DNA of 64,000 nt from Pollenia angustigena (taxonomy: Eukaryota > Arthropoda > Insecta > Diptera > Polleniidae), in the NCBI GenBank assembly GCA_930367215.1, contig OV884059.1, positions 13,726,945-13,790,944 on the forward strand, given 5' to 3'. The position numbers were made by a program, and so were the translations under genes. This document shows, one piece after another, positions 47,304-58,110 of the stretch. A model generated the notes under the pieces. The model did not search any database, was not told the origin of the DNA, and worked only from the letters and a program-made list of their open reading frames with translations. Each line of letters begins with the position of its first letter. Position 1 is the stretch's first letter.

Positions 47304-48111
47304 CTACATTTTGTATTTAAAATTATTATAATTTACTTAGTTTATTTAAATACATTTAATTTTAAAATAAATTACATAAAATTTAGTTGTGTAATTTTAT
47401 TTTTGCCTTTTTTATGTTTAACTTTAATTAAATTTTCTGTATTAGTTTTATAGAATTTAATTAAATATTTTCATAACTAAAACTACAAAAACATAAACAA
47501 CAACAAACACTGTATTTTAAACTAAATAATTAAATGAAATTTGATGTTTAATAAAGTGCGCCCCAACCCCAAATTTGAACATTTTCAAAATATGTAAAGA
47601 AATAAATTCATTTATTTAAATACTAAAATTTAACTGCCTTATTTATAACAAAATAAACAGGTTTATTAAAAAAAAAATTCATTCAATAACCGTTTCATAA
47701 ACCCTTTATTAACCTGTTTTATTTTTTATAAATAAGGCCGTAAAACATTAAAACAAAAATCCTGCTTTTATTAAAAAAAAAATAATTTTCATAAATTTAT
47801 AGTTTGTTTATGTCATTTAAAAATAATAAATAAATAAATTTTAATATTTTTATTATAAATTTTCTTTAAATTATAGTTGAATGAAGAATGCTGTTTAAAA
47901 ATAGTTTTAAATATTTTAATAATAAATTCATAAATTTTATTTATTCATAAACATTTGTAGTTTGTAATAACGTTAAATTTGCACAATTTTCCCTTCATTC
48001 ATTTAAAATTACACAATTTTTTAAAAGAATTAAAAAAAAAAAAAAGTCGAGACTAACATTCTTTTTTTTTTAAGAAAACCAATAATTGCGGACTAAATCT
48101 TCATTAGACAA
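47304..48111. other. AT-rich stretch
   Basis: Very A/T-rich with AAATAA-type words, and a loose inverted pair around 47625-47760 (CTTATTTATAACAAAATAAA / TTATAAATAAGGC). No gene. Confidence 0.45.
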
Positions 48112-48521
48112 AATGTGGTTGCCCTAACCAAAACGCACGATTATTAATTGTAAATAAAACAAAATGTTTTCCGAGAATTATCTTAATATTTTTTTTTTGT
48201 GATAGAAGGATTTATAACAATTATGTGTGAAACAAAATATCGGCCAAATGCTCGCCACGGCTTCGGTGGCATACCTCTATCCGATGGTCCAAATTTTCCA
48301 TGACTCTGAGACATAATTGAGGTTCAATGTCGGTAATGTGCCGATTTATCTCATCCTTTAGTCTTGAATTGTTCTTGGCTTATTGACGTACACTTTTTCT
48401 TTTCAATATACCCTAATGAGAGAAGTCCAACGGTGTCAAATCATATGATTGTGGCGACAAATTAACATCGCCACGACGTGATATAACACGGCCTTTGAAT
48501 TTCTCGCGCAAAAGAGCCATT

Positions 48522-48575
48522 AAAAAAAATTTGGATTTAAAACCATAAATAGTTCAACAAAATAACCACAATACT
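48522..48575. repeat. 54-bp mini-insertion, flanked by AGCCATT
   Basis: Begins with A8, then TTTGGATTTAAAACCATAAA, and ends ACCACAATACT. AGCCATT occurs directly before and after. The mariner relative at 61670-63061 lacks it, while the 63805-63858 copy has it at the same place. A third, independent copy is at about 26818-26875. Confidence 0.85.
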
Positions 48576-48929
48576 AGCCATTGTTTCGTTAGCTGTGTGG
48601 CAAGTGGCACAATCCTGTTGGAACCACATATCGTCCAGGTCTGTAGCCTTAATTTCTGGCCACAAGAGGTCCGCTGATATCTCGCGATAGCGAACACCAT
48701 TCAAGGTAACTGCTGGCTCGACCTAATTTTTCGAAGAAGTATTGCCCGAGAAACCGCACCGCACAAGTGTTTTCACATTTCATACAGACCCGGCTTGCTA
48801 AAATTTGAGCACAATTCTCCAGATTGTGGACACAGTTGGTCGATTACGCTGACCAAAAAAAAATCATGAACTGCACGAAATGCATTTTGATTTGAACGCC
48901 CATTTTCGTAAAACGCTTCAACAATCTTA

Positions 48930-50278
48930 GTCTGGGATCACACTATGAAAGTTTTCTTTCAGAAAGTCTGAGTTTATTGGCGAGAGGGGCAGATTCGATT
49001 ATAGATTAACGTGAGTATCGTCCTAAGACCTTACCTCACGATGGTCCAAACCAAACCATCTGGTGAGTTAATATTAAGCACTTACCAAATGCCCCTGAGT
49101 GAGTTAGAATTCATTTGCACACACAGGTAGCAACTTTGAATGTGTAAACCCGTCGAAGAATACACATCCGTCCCTTGTTTGAGAACTGGATCTATCTAAC
49201 CTCCGCTGCTTATTGAATCCCGCAGCATCTGTCAAAAAGCAACAGCACCCAGGAATCCCTCACAGCCCGAACTCTCCCCGAAGGTGAAAAATCAGACTTC
49301 AACGTGAGCGAGTTCCTACCCGCGACTTTGGGTTTAAACCACAGCCACTACGTGTACTCTGAATAGCGTCCCCACAAAGGGCATCGACTCCCATAAGGCA
49401 ATCATCCTGAAAGACAGGAAGCATTCCTTACAGAAGCCCACTAAACAGAGACCTCAACCACCGTCAGCCCAGCTTCTTCGCCAGGGGCAGCTGACTCCCG
49501 TAGTGCCTACTGTTCAAGTCCTTAGGTCAGACCTCGAGTGAATTTGGTCTATCCAGACCAAACGAACTCTAGCTTTCGATAGTTTCAGTGACGCCATCAA
49601 GCAGCATACGCTCTGTTAGGTCGTATGAGACTCACTAGGAGTGCCAGTACACATGGGTCAAGGATAAATCCAAGACCAATCACAAGTCAATTGTCACCTT
49701 ACGGATCCAGGGATAACTCCAACCTGTTCAATGTTGACTCAACCGACACCCCATCTAACTCAACATGCTATATAGGTTAGCTAAATTGAGCAACTTCATC
49801 AATTTTTCAAATGATCACTATACCAGGGTTGAAATACACCAAGGTATTTTTACTAAACTTCCTTGGAAGAGTAGTGTGATAATTTGAGAATATACGTCTC
49901 TGCTTGCCTACGCATGGAGTACAGACCCCATCGTCTCTTCAAAAGCCGAAGACCATTGTTCTAGGACAATAATCACTATACAATGAGGTGAATTCCTCAA
50001 AGTATCTTTCTGCCCTTCTTTTTCGAAGGGCAGTTTGATTACACAGACCTGTATAACCCTGTCCACTTAGCCAACTGGAAATATCCAGCCGTTACCGGGA
50101 GCCACCACGCGGAGGTGGGACATAGGCACTCGATGACAATTTGATGGCTTACCAGGCACATCAAATTGACATCTTCGGCTCCCTGGTGAGAGGGGCAGAG
50201 AACATGCTTTAATTCACTCCTCTCTCACCCATAAACTCAGACTTTCTGAAAGAAAACTTTCATAGTGTGAACCGAGAC
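48930..50278. mobile_element. Harbinger-type palindromic MITE (family D), split copy
   Basis: The arms are homologous to 41897-42039. TTA flanks both ends (48927-48929 and 50279-50281). The palindrome is interrupted by 1.2 kb of retroelement-like sequence. Confidence 0.9.
48993..50183. mobile_element. Retroelement-like insert with ~15-bp target duplication
   Basis: TGGCGAGAGGGGCAG (48978-48992) and TGGTGAGAGGGGCAG (50184-50198) flank it. The 15-bp duplication has one mismatch, a length typical of target-primed reverse transcription. It is GC-richer than anything around it, is partly homologous to 18020-18660, and has no recognisable protein. It could be a non-autonomous retroelement or LINE untranslated sequence. 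Confidence 0.7.
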
Positions 50279-50429
50279 TTAACGCGCTGTTCAATTTTTT
50301 ACATCTCCATGGTAGAATTTGTCCGACACTGAAACAAAGAAATGTCTAATTTAATTGAGCAAAAACTTGACGTTAAGGTGTGCCTCATAATTAACATCGT
50401 GCATTATGGTTGGACCACCCTTTATAGAA

Positions 50430-51655
50430 AGCTTGTGAACGAACAATTGTGGACAAAATTTTGACTAGAAAATTTGTAAACGAATAATCGTGGACTCAAT
50501 TGTCTATTCGAGAACAAAATTTTCTACAGAAAATTTGGGATCAAACAATCGGAAACAAAATTTTCATTTAAAATTTGTAAACGAATAATTGGGAACATCA
50601 TTTTTTATAGAAAAATTTTAAACGAATCATCATAAAGAAAATTTGTACACAAATAATCGACAGCAAAATTTTATATGGAAATTTTGAACGCAAAATCGTA
50701 AACAGAATGTTTTTAAACGAATAATCGTGGCCAAATTGTTCTATAGAAAACTTAAAAAGAAATAAATATATACATGTAATCGTCAACAAAATTTTCCGTA
50801 GTAAATTTGTAAACGAATAAACGGGGTCAACATTTTCTATAAGAATAGATAAATAATCGTTCGAATAATCGTAAACAGAATTTTCTACAGAATATTTGTA
50901 AAGGAATAATCGTAGCCAAATTTTTTATAGAACACTTGAATACAAATAATCGTAAACAAAATTTCCTATAGAATAATCGTGGGTAAAATTATGTATAGAA
51001 AACACATAAACAAATAATCGTAAACAAAATTTAGCATAGAAAATTTGTGAACGAATAATCGGGGTCTAGATTTTCTATAAGAATAGATGAACAAATGATC
51101 GAATAATCGTAAACAGAATTTTCTACAGAATATTTGTAAACGAATAATCGTGGCCAAATTTTTCTTTAGAACACTTAAAAACAAATAATCGTAAACAATA
51201 TTTTCTGTAGAAAATTTGTAAACGAATAATTGTAACCAGAATTTTCTATAAAAATTTTTAAATGAATAACCGTTAACAGAATTTTCTATAGAATATTTGT
51301 AAACGAATAATTGTGGCCAACATTTTCTATAAAAATAGACGAATAATCGTCTTTTCTATATAAAATTTGAGGACGAATAATCGTGGACCAAATTTTCTTG
51401 AGAAAATTGTAAACAAATAATCGTAAACAACATTTGTTAGAGAAAATTTATGAACTAATAATCGTAAACAGAATTTTATACAGAAAATTTTTAAGTGAAT
51501 AATTGTAAGCTAAATTTTCTAACCATCGTGCCATAATTTTTCTATAGAACACTTGAAAACAAATAATCGCAAACAAAATTTTCCATAGAAAATTTGTGAA
51601 CGAACAAAACTTCAAGCAGAATTTTTATTTTTTAAATTTGTGAAGCTCAAAAAAA
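50430..51655 (+). repeat. Palindromic-core satellite, block 3
   Basis: Same orientation as block 1: AAATTTGTAAACGAATAATC and AAAATTTTCTATAGAA-type words at roughly 40-bp spacing. It begins immediately beyond the mariner end at 50422, so that insertion may have landed in the satellite. Confidence 0.9.
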
Positions 51656-51722
51656 CTTTGTTTTATTCGATTTTTAGTTAAGAAATGGTGCATTTTTTCA
51701 TTCATAATTATAATCTACTTAA

Positions 51723-51896
51723 GGCGAATTTACACAACTGACAGCAGAGAGAGTTATGCTTCCTGTCAAATTTTTTGAATGGAGTTTGAGATTTAGAATA
51801 CATTTGTATATGTATTGTATGTTCTTCCATAAATACAAAAAGGGTACAGCTAGCATTACTCTCTCTCTCTCTGATGCGGTCCTTAATGAATTCGCC
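51723..51896. mobile_element. piggyBac-type MITE with TTAA target site
   Basis: GGCGAATTTACACAACTGAC AGCAGAGAGAG at the left and CTCTCTCTCTGATGCGG...AATTCGCC at the right are inverted. TTAA flanks both ends (51719-51722 and 51897-51900). 174 bp, about 540 bp upstream of the Sxl RRM1 exon. Confidence 0.8.
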
Positions 51897-51900
51897 TTAA

Positions 51901-52436
51901 CCTATTTTTCATTTTATAGTTTTGAATTACATAAAAACTTCGTTACATCAATTTTTTTCTCATATCCCTTAAAAAAGCTTGCTAATTGTTGTTGTGATTG
52001 TTATAATTTCGTTAAATTTATATTTATTAGAAAAAAAATTTTAACAATTTTTATTTTTTGTAAAAAAGTTAAAATGTTGTAAAAGTGTGTTGTAATTTGA
52101 ATTTTGATTTGCCAGACCAAAAATATTACAATCTTAACAAAAAAAAAGAAAAGAAAAACTGTTTGTTACAAAAGTTCATGATAAAATACAATTTTGATTC
52201 CCCATTTATTTTTTTTTTTTTTTTTTTTTGCAATGCAATGAAAATACATTTTAAATAGAAAATCGTTTGCCTTGAGAAAAAAATATACATATTTTTTCCA
52301 ATTGTTTGTGAATTGTTTAAAAAAATAATGCAACGATTATTAAATAAACCCTAAAAAAAATCCAACAGTGTAAAATAGACAAAAAGCGCCATCTACAAAA
52401 TAAATGTTTCCAAAATTCTTTGACTCGATATTTCAG
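51901..52436. other. Sxl: Intron end upstream of Sxl RRM1 exon
   Basis: T-rich sequence with T19 at 52210-52228. The final CTTTGACTCGATATTTCAG contains the acceptor. No further element is seen. Confidence 0.6.
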
Positions 52437-52760
52437 TCACGATATGCGTTTTCACCACAGGACACAGATTTCACATCATCGTATCCAGGTCCCTCAATGA
52501 ATCATCGCGGTGGTCGTGGCGGTGGTTATAATGATTTTTCAGGTGGTGGTAGTGCCATGGGCTCAATGTGCAATATGGCACCGGCGATTAGCACAAATTC
52601 TGTGAATAGTGGAGGCGGCGATTGTGGTGATACACAGGGCTGCAATGGTACCAATTTAATTGTGAATTACTTGCCTCAAGATATGACAGATCGAGAACTA
52701 TATGCATTATTTAGGACGTGTGGTCCTATCAATACATGTCGTATCATGAAAGACTATAAG
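52437..52760 (+). CDS. Sxl: Sex-lethal exon: Gly-rich N-terminus and first half of RRM1
   Basis: The exon opens after GATATTTCAG with TCA CGA TAT, and encodes 108 residues. Residues 1-10 (SRYAFSPQDT) match the start of the corresponding Drosophila exon. Residues about 24-70 form a Gly/Ser/Asn-rich linker (GGRGGGYNDFSGGG and so on). From residue 73 (TNLIVNYLPQDMTDRELYAL) RRM1 begins. LIVNYL is the RNP2 motif, and INTCRIMKDYK closes the exon. The donor is AAG|GTGAGT. Length is an exact multiple of three, with codon-boundary junctions at both ends. Relative to Drosophila, the linker differs strongly while RRM1 is nearly unchanged, as expected for Sxl orthologues in other flies. The open frame continues 11 codons upstream to an ATG at 52404 inside the intron. 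That ATG is probably not used because the acceptor lies between, but a transcript starting there would be readable. Confidence 0.97.
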
Positions 52761-53233
52761 GTGAGTACTCAAATGCTACATACATTTTTAAATTTATTCT
52801 ACTTTAACTTAAAAATATATGTGTGCTAGAATATTGAAAAATTAAATCATTTTTTAAAAATTTCATTAAAATTCGTTGATTCAAAATCTTTGAAATAAAA
52901 TATTAAATCTTTCATTTTAAATAAATTAATGAAGAAATTAAATTAATTACACTCTCTCTCTCGCTCGCAATAAAATATCAACTGCCAACAATATTCTATG
53001 ACACATAGACTTTTTACTATAGACATAAGTGTCAACATCAAAAAATACTGTCTAAATTATTTATCCTTAAAAGTTCACCAGTACATTTTGAAAGTCATTC
53101 AGTTCGTGCAGGTGAAATTTTTAAGTTACAACAGGTTGTGCGCAACAAAAGGTGGACAGAATATAAGATATGTATATAAAATCTTTATGGATTCGAAATT
53201 AAACAAATACGAATAATTATTTTCAAATCGAAA
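52761..53233. other. Sxl: Intron start downstream of Sxl RRM1 exon
   Basis: AT-rich, with a short CT repeat at 52953-52966. Nothing else is supported. Confidence 0.5.
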
Positions 53234-53241
53234 TCTGTATA

Positions 53242-53752
53242 CAGTAAAATCCCGATAATTCGTACCCCGATAAATCGTAATTCCCGATAATTCGTAATAA
53301 ACTGTCGGTCCCTTGAAAAAATCTCGTTAATTCGTAAAAGTTCCATACATTTTGGTCCCCTCGCTAATTCGTAATTTTTTTGTCAAATAAAATCTTCTTT
53401 ACCTCTTATAAATCTTAATTGTTTGCTTACTACCACTTATAATTCGTAATAAAAACAACAGAAACATGGAAAGAATGATTTTTTGTTTACCACTATTTTA
53501 TTTTTGCGTGGTTTTTTGCTTGTGTGTGGGTTTATTTTCTTAAGATCAGTTTGTTACATGAATAATTTTTATATTATTTTATTTTTAACAATTGTTTTTT
53601 ATATTTTTTTAGTAAATAAATTAAAAAACCCCGCTTATTCGTATTTATTTTATTTTAACCCCGTTAAATCGAAACCCCGCTAAATCGAAAACCCCTATAA
53701 TTCGTAAGAAATTGTCGGTCCCTTGCGATTACGAATTATCGGGATTCTACTG
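53242..53752. mobile_element. pogo/Tigger-like MITE (CAGTAAAATCCCGATAATTCG), nested in Helitron
   Basis: Ends CAGTAAAATCCCGATAATTC and GAATTATCGGGATTCTACTG are inverted, with TA on both sides. The interior repeats CCCGATAAATCGTA / TTCGTAA words. It split the Helitron within its first ten bases. Confidence 0.9.
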
Positions 53753-54540
53753 TATATAAAATTGGATGTGTGTATGTATGTATGTATGTAACGTATGGAC
53801 TCCAAAACGGCTGGGCCGATTTTGATGAAATTTTCAGGGAATCTTCAAAATATTCAGGCGGGTGACAGTCTGATTTTTGATTTTCGTTCTGCGGGCGGAG
53901 GGGCGTGGCAAAATCCAATTTTCATATTGCACCACCAATGACTTCTAAATAGTTTTTACGATTTTTTCTTTAAAATGATCGCCATGGTCCAACTTAGATG
54001 TATACGCAAATAAAATTTTGCCCCGCCCACTTTTTTCGATTTACCTAAAATCAGAAAATGACTCCATCGGTTTGACAAATTTTTCTTTCAAATGTTCGTA
54101 TTAATCCATTTTAAGTTTTCATCGAAAGAAAAATTTACCACGCCTACTTTTTCTATTAAGCGCATAACTTGAGAACGGCTTGAACGATTTGGACGATTTT
54201 TTCATTAAAATGATTGCCATGGTCGAATTTACGGAAAGAAAATTTTGCCCCGCCCACTTTTTTCGATTTACCTAAAATAAAAAAACGGCTCCATCGATTT
54301 GACTAATTTTTCTTTTAAATGTTTGTATTAATCTATCTAAAGAAAAATGTACCACGCCCACTTTTTCTATTAAGCGCATAACTTGAGAACGGCTTGACCT
54401 TTTTATACGATTTTCTTTAAAATCATCGCCATGGTCCAACTTAGGTTTTAAGGGAAAGAAAATTTTGCCCCGCCCACTTAAACGCCTACTTTTTTCGATT
54501 TACCTAAAATCAGAAAACGGCTCCATCGATTTGACTAATT

Positions 54541-56131
54541 ATACCCTCCACCACAATTAGTTGTGAAGAGGATATATTAAGTTTGTCATTCCGTGTGAAA
54601 CTTTTTTATTATTCATCTCAGACCCTATAAAGTATATATATTCTGGGTTCTTGAGTAATTTTAAGTCGATTTAGCCATGTCCGTCTGTCTGTCCGTCTGT
54701 TGAAAACACGCTCACTTTCGAAAAACTCAAAAGAAATAAACAAACTTGGTGTCAAATTGCTTGTAGTTATCCTAAGCAGTTTGTGATTGAAATCCAGCAA
54801 AATCGGTTCAATAGGATCTGAGCTATGAATCAAAATGTGGAACCACCACCTAAAAAAAATTGATAATTTTGTTACAAAAACTAACATAAATGGTGGAAAA
54901 ATGCACAGAATGATATAAGATTTCGCAACAGTTCGTTTTATTTAACTAGAAATCACGTTGTAAAATTTCTTGAAGATCCGTCTATGATTTACCCTAGGCC
55001 CCATATAAGCCCTACTCCCGGAAAACAGTATAGTAAGCCTAAGACCCTAACTAACAATGCTATCATAACAAATTTTGGCACGTCACAGTTAAATAGGACT
55101 TGAAATGAAACTATTAAGTTTCGTGAAGATCGGTCCATAATTTACCATAGGCCCCATATAAACCTTACTCCCGGAAAACAGCTTAGTACGCCTAAAAACG
55201 TAAAAAAGAAAGCTATCATAACAAAATTTGGTACATCACAGTTTTATTGAACGATAAATAAGACTTAAAAATTTTGTGAAGAACGGTCCATCATTTACCA
55301 TAGGCCCCATATAAACCTTACTCCCGGAAAACAGCTTAGTAAACCTAAATCCGTAAAAAATAATGCTATCATAACAAAATTTGGAACATAAAAGTTTTAC
55401 AGGACTAGAAATAAGACTGTGAAATTCCGTGAAGATCAGTTCATAATTTACCCTAGGCCCCATATAAACCTTACTCCCGGTAAACAGCTTAGTACGCCTA
55501 AAAACGTAAAAAATAACGCTATCATAACAAAATTTGATACATCACAGATTTATAGAACTAGAAATGACACTGTGAAATTTGGTGAAGATCGGTGCATAAC
55601 TTACCATAGGCCTCATATTAAGTCCACTCTGGTAAAATAATTAAATACGCGGTGAACTTTCTTCCAGTTAAGCTTAATATGGCTAGAAAAAATGTTATGC
55701 AATTTTGTGATACACGGTCCATAATTTTCCTTAGATTCCATTTTAGCAGCCTTCTGAAATTTACTGCAAACGCTTAAACTAATTGCATCGCTGTATTGAA
55801 ATTTATGTTTTTTAATACCAGACATCGTTCTGCAGAATTTGGGATGATTGGTTCATAGCTTACCATGGCTTTTATATAATTGTTCTCTTGAGAATCATTT
55901 AAGTTCAGCTTAAACTGATATTCTACTCAAACTTTTTAAAATTGATTCTGATTGTCGATCAATAATTTTATATATGTAGGTCTAAACCGCAACAAATTTT
56001 AATGCAGATGTCTGTTTTTACAAAGATTATAATAATAAATACACATCATACAGATATTACTCCTAAAACATTTGAAGTGTCGGTGGAGGGTATCAAAGAT
56101 TCGGCACAGCCGAATATAGCACTCTTACTTG
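54541..56131 (+). mobile_element. Helentron-type (HINE) element with TT target duplication, nested in Helitron
   Basis: Starts ATACCCTCCACCACAATTAG and ends TTCGGCACAGCCGAATATAG then CACTCTTACTTG. It carries a GTCTGTCTGTCCGTCTG repeat and about four tandem ~175-bp units (TACCATAGGCCCCATATAAA, then TACTCCCGGAAAACAG). The Helitron repeat it interrupts reads GACTAATTTTTCTTT elsewhere (five T). Here two T precede and five T follow, so a TT was duplicated. It is longer than the 40461 copy because of the extra tandem units. Confidence 0.9.
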
Positions 56132-56230
56132 TTTTTCTTTCAAATGTTCGTATCTTTTTAACGGATTTTAAAAATCGAACGCAAACATTTTTCCTAATTT
56201 GGACAGAACAACGTCTGTCGGGTCAGCTAG

Positions 56231-57316
56231 TACACAATAAACCTAGAAGTTTTGGCTTGCGAGTGTCTCCAAAGAAGCCTTTTCTAACACCATGAACACA
56301 CAGTTGAAGCACAGCCGCGAATAACGTTGTAAACGCCACATTTTGCAAAAACTGTTTTTTTACAGATAACCGTTGACCTAACTCTCTTACATAGTTTAAA
56401 CATCAAATCAACCAAAACTATGCACCTTAGCGCCTTCAAAATGGCGTACAAAGTGTCGGCCAGTGGAAGAACATTGCAAGTTACTAACAAAATGATGAAA
56501 CCGAAATGGTTTTGCAGTGCGAAATAATTGTTTAAAAGCCTTTTGCATTAAAGTTTTTATTATCATTATTTTTAATAATAGAAAAAAAAAATTTTAAAAC
56601 AAATAGTGCTGCCTGTCAAAAAACGTTTTTTTGCTCTCCTGAAAAATTATTCGCAGCTGTGCTTCAGTTGTATACCACAGGTCTAAGTGCAACTATGTGG
56701 TCACTGTTTCTCGACGAAAAAGCGTTTCGTTCGTAAGGAAACGGTAATAAACCCATGTCAATGGTTTGAGATAATAATTATCTCTTTTGACTTGGCTCGC
56801 TTCAGCTCTGAGCCCTCCAAATGATTGTCTTGTTTCCTGCAATTGTCAAGATTATTATTACTCTGATTGTGTAAGGCGTCGGCGTCTTAAATCTACTACA
56901 AAAAAACTGCTAAAGCGTTTACGCCAACTCCTTACACAATCAGGCTTATAATTTCATAATAAAAGATGAAATTGCGATTACATTCCTTATTTGACTATTG
57001 CTTAGCAACGCATTAAAAGAGTTATTAAATCTGCAATGATCAATCTCAGTTACCGAAATCGGTTTTAAACAAAGATCTTTAATTTCTTACCGTGATTTAG
57101 GCCTTTAGCTTTAACTGCAAAGGGGTCTCACTCAATAATAAGTCTGGACTGCAGGTTTTCGTGGAATAAGATTAAAATGTGGTTGGAGACGAGATCATTA
57201 AAAGATCAGTCATGTTAAGAAGCCAAACACTTTTGAAATTCTGACAAAAAATATTTTCTAAAAATACAACGCCATAAAAAAGCTGCTTCTTCATGGCCTA
57301 TAAGTTACGGGAGTTA
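56231..57316. other. Intron with two small inverted-repeat elements
   Basis: A ~365-bp MITE lies at about 56304-56667 (TGAAGCACAGCCGCGAATAA and TTATTCGCAGCTGTGCTTCA). A ~82-bp palindrome lies at 56864-56945 (CTGATTGTGTAAGGCGTCGG / CGCCAACTCCTTACACAATC). No gene. Confidence 0.65.
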
Positions 57317-57660
57317 TGCCCGTAATTTCTACAAATAGATATCTAACTGTGTAAAGATATCTATGGTGTTAACGAATTTTTCATAATTTTAACACGTGTG
57401 TCTAACCTACTGGTTAAAGTGTAGTGTATTTTACACCATCAATTTTCGACAGTTAGTAAACAAAAGGTAAACAAAAATACAAATCGTCGGTTGATTATTT
57501 AATTGTCGACGAAATGTTGCCATATTTTGAAAGAAAATTTAAAGTGAAAAACTCGTAGGCAAAATAAACGTTGAAATTACCACAATAGTTTTACCGGATA
57601 GGTAATGATAACTGTTAGGTACGAACACGACCAGTTATCTGTTTGTAGAAATTACGGGCA
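57317..57660. mobile_element. Harbinger-type MITE with TTA target duplication
   Basis: TGCCCGTAATTTCTACAAAT at the left and TTTGTAGAAATTACGGGCA at the right, with TTA on both sides (57314-57316 and 57661-57663). 344 bp, non-coding. Confidence 0.85.
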
Positions 57661-57927
57661 TTAGTTGGCTAAATCAATCTATAAATTGTCATAATTTTTT
57701 TTTTAAGGATTTCAGAAAAAATCAAATGTGTTCATATTTTGTTGTGCTCGGCCTTTATCTGTAATAATGTTTTTTTAAATTCTTTAAAATATTAAAATGA
57801 TTTCGTTCATCTTTTCTTTCAATTTCTCTATACATATTTAAACAAACTCTTTTGTTTTCCTTATCTCTTCACGTTAAATTTAACAAACCTGTGTTGGCGG
57901 TGGGTGTCCATTGGGGAATACATACAA

Positions 57928-57975
57928 CGATAACAACAACAACAACAACAACAACAACAATAACTACAACAACAA
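57928..57975. repeat. (CAA)n microsatellite near Sxl acceptor
   Basis: ACAACAACAACAACAACAAC-type tract, with a few interruptions, 30-70 bp upstream of the RRM1 second-half exon. It occupies the usual branch-point region. Confidence 0.9.
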
Positions 57976-58002
57976 TAAAATGTAATTGAATTACCCCAAC
58001 AG

Positions 58003-58110
58003 ACTGGCTACAGTTTTGGTTATGCTTTTGTTGATTTTGCTTCCGAAATTGATGCCCAAAATGCGATCAAGTCATTAAATGGTGTTACAGTAAGGAATAA
58101 GCGTTTAAAG
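58003..58110 (+). CDS. Sxl: Sex-lethal exon: second half of RRM1 (RNP1)
   Basis: Acceptor TTACCCCAACAG ends at 58002, and donor AAAG|GTAAGT begins at 58111. The 108 nt encode 36 residues, TGYSFGYAFVDFASEIDAQ followed by NAIKSLNGVTVRNKRLK. YSFGYAFVDF contains RNP1, the octamer that packs on RNA in RRM domains. The stretch differs from Drosophila Sxl RRM1 at only a few positions. Together with 52437-52760 it gives essentially the whole of RRM1, across a 5.2-kb intron. A (CAA)n tract lies 30-70 bp upstream of the acceptor. No exon for RRM2 was found between here and the window end, so the next intron exceeds 5.8 kb and the gene is incomplete at its 3' side here. Confidence 0.97.

Larger units (their letters stand above)
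48112..50422 (-). mobile_element. Mariner-type element, host of a triple nest
   Basis: Inverted ends (GCCCTAACCAAAACGCACGA at the left, GTGCATTATGGTTGGACCAC CCTT at the right) match the ends at 1050 and 63411. Minus-strand transposase remnants include parts homologous to the 63.5-kb copy. Inside lie a 54-bp insert (48522-48575, AGCCATT repeated on both sides), a Harbinger-type MITE (48930-50278), and within that a retroelement insert (48993-50183). Confidence 0.85.
28502..52436 (+). other. Sxl: 23.9-kb Sxl intron, filled with repeats
   Basis: This is the interval between the 46-nt exon and the RRM1 exon, defined by GTAAGT and TTTCAG at its ends. Both junctions fall between codons. It contains the candidate cassette exon, two retroelement or mariner fragments, about ten MITEs, an Academ-like element, a nested mariner stack and three satellite blocks. 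The homologous interval in Drosophila Sxl, which contains the male exon, is far shorter (family knowledge). Confidence 0.85.
53234..56230 (+). mobile_element. Non-autonomous Helitron carrying two nested insertions
   Basis: The 5' end is TCTG-TATAAAATTGGATGTG once the MITE at 53242-53752 is removed. The 3' end is GACAGA-ACAACG-TCTGTC, a 6-bp-stem hairpin, then GGGTCAGCTAG. It stands between A and T (A|TC...CTAG|T), the diagnostic Helitron insertion pattern. The interior has ~214-bp repeats (CGCATAACTTGAGAACGGCT at 54161 and 54375) with GCCCCGCCCACTTTTTTCGA words. No Rep/helicase gene is present. Confidence 0.9.

Noticed and set aside
52404..52436. In-frame ATG upstream of the Sxl RRM1 exon as the true start
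   Set aside because: The acceptor TTTCAG at 52436 and the known exon boundary at SRYAFSPQD argue that these 11 codons are intronic.
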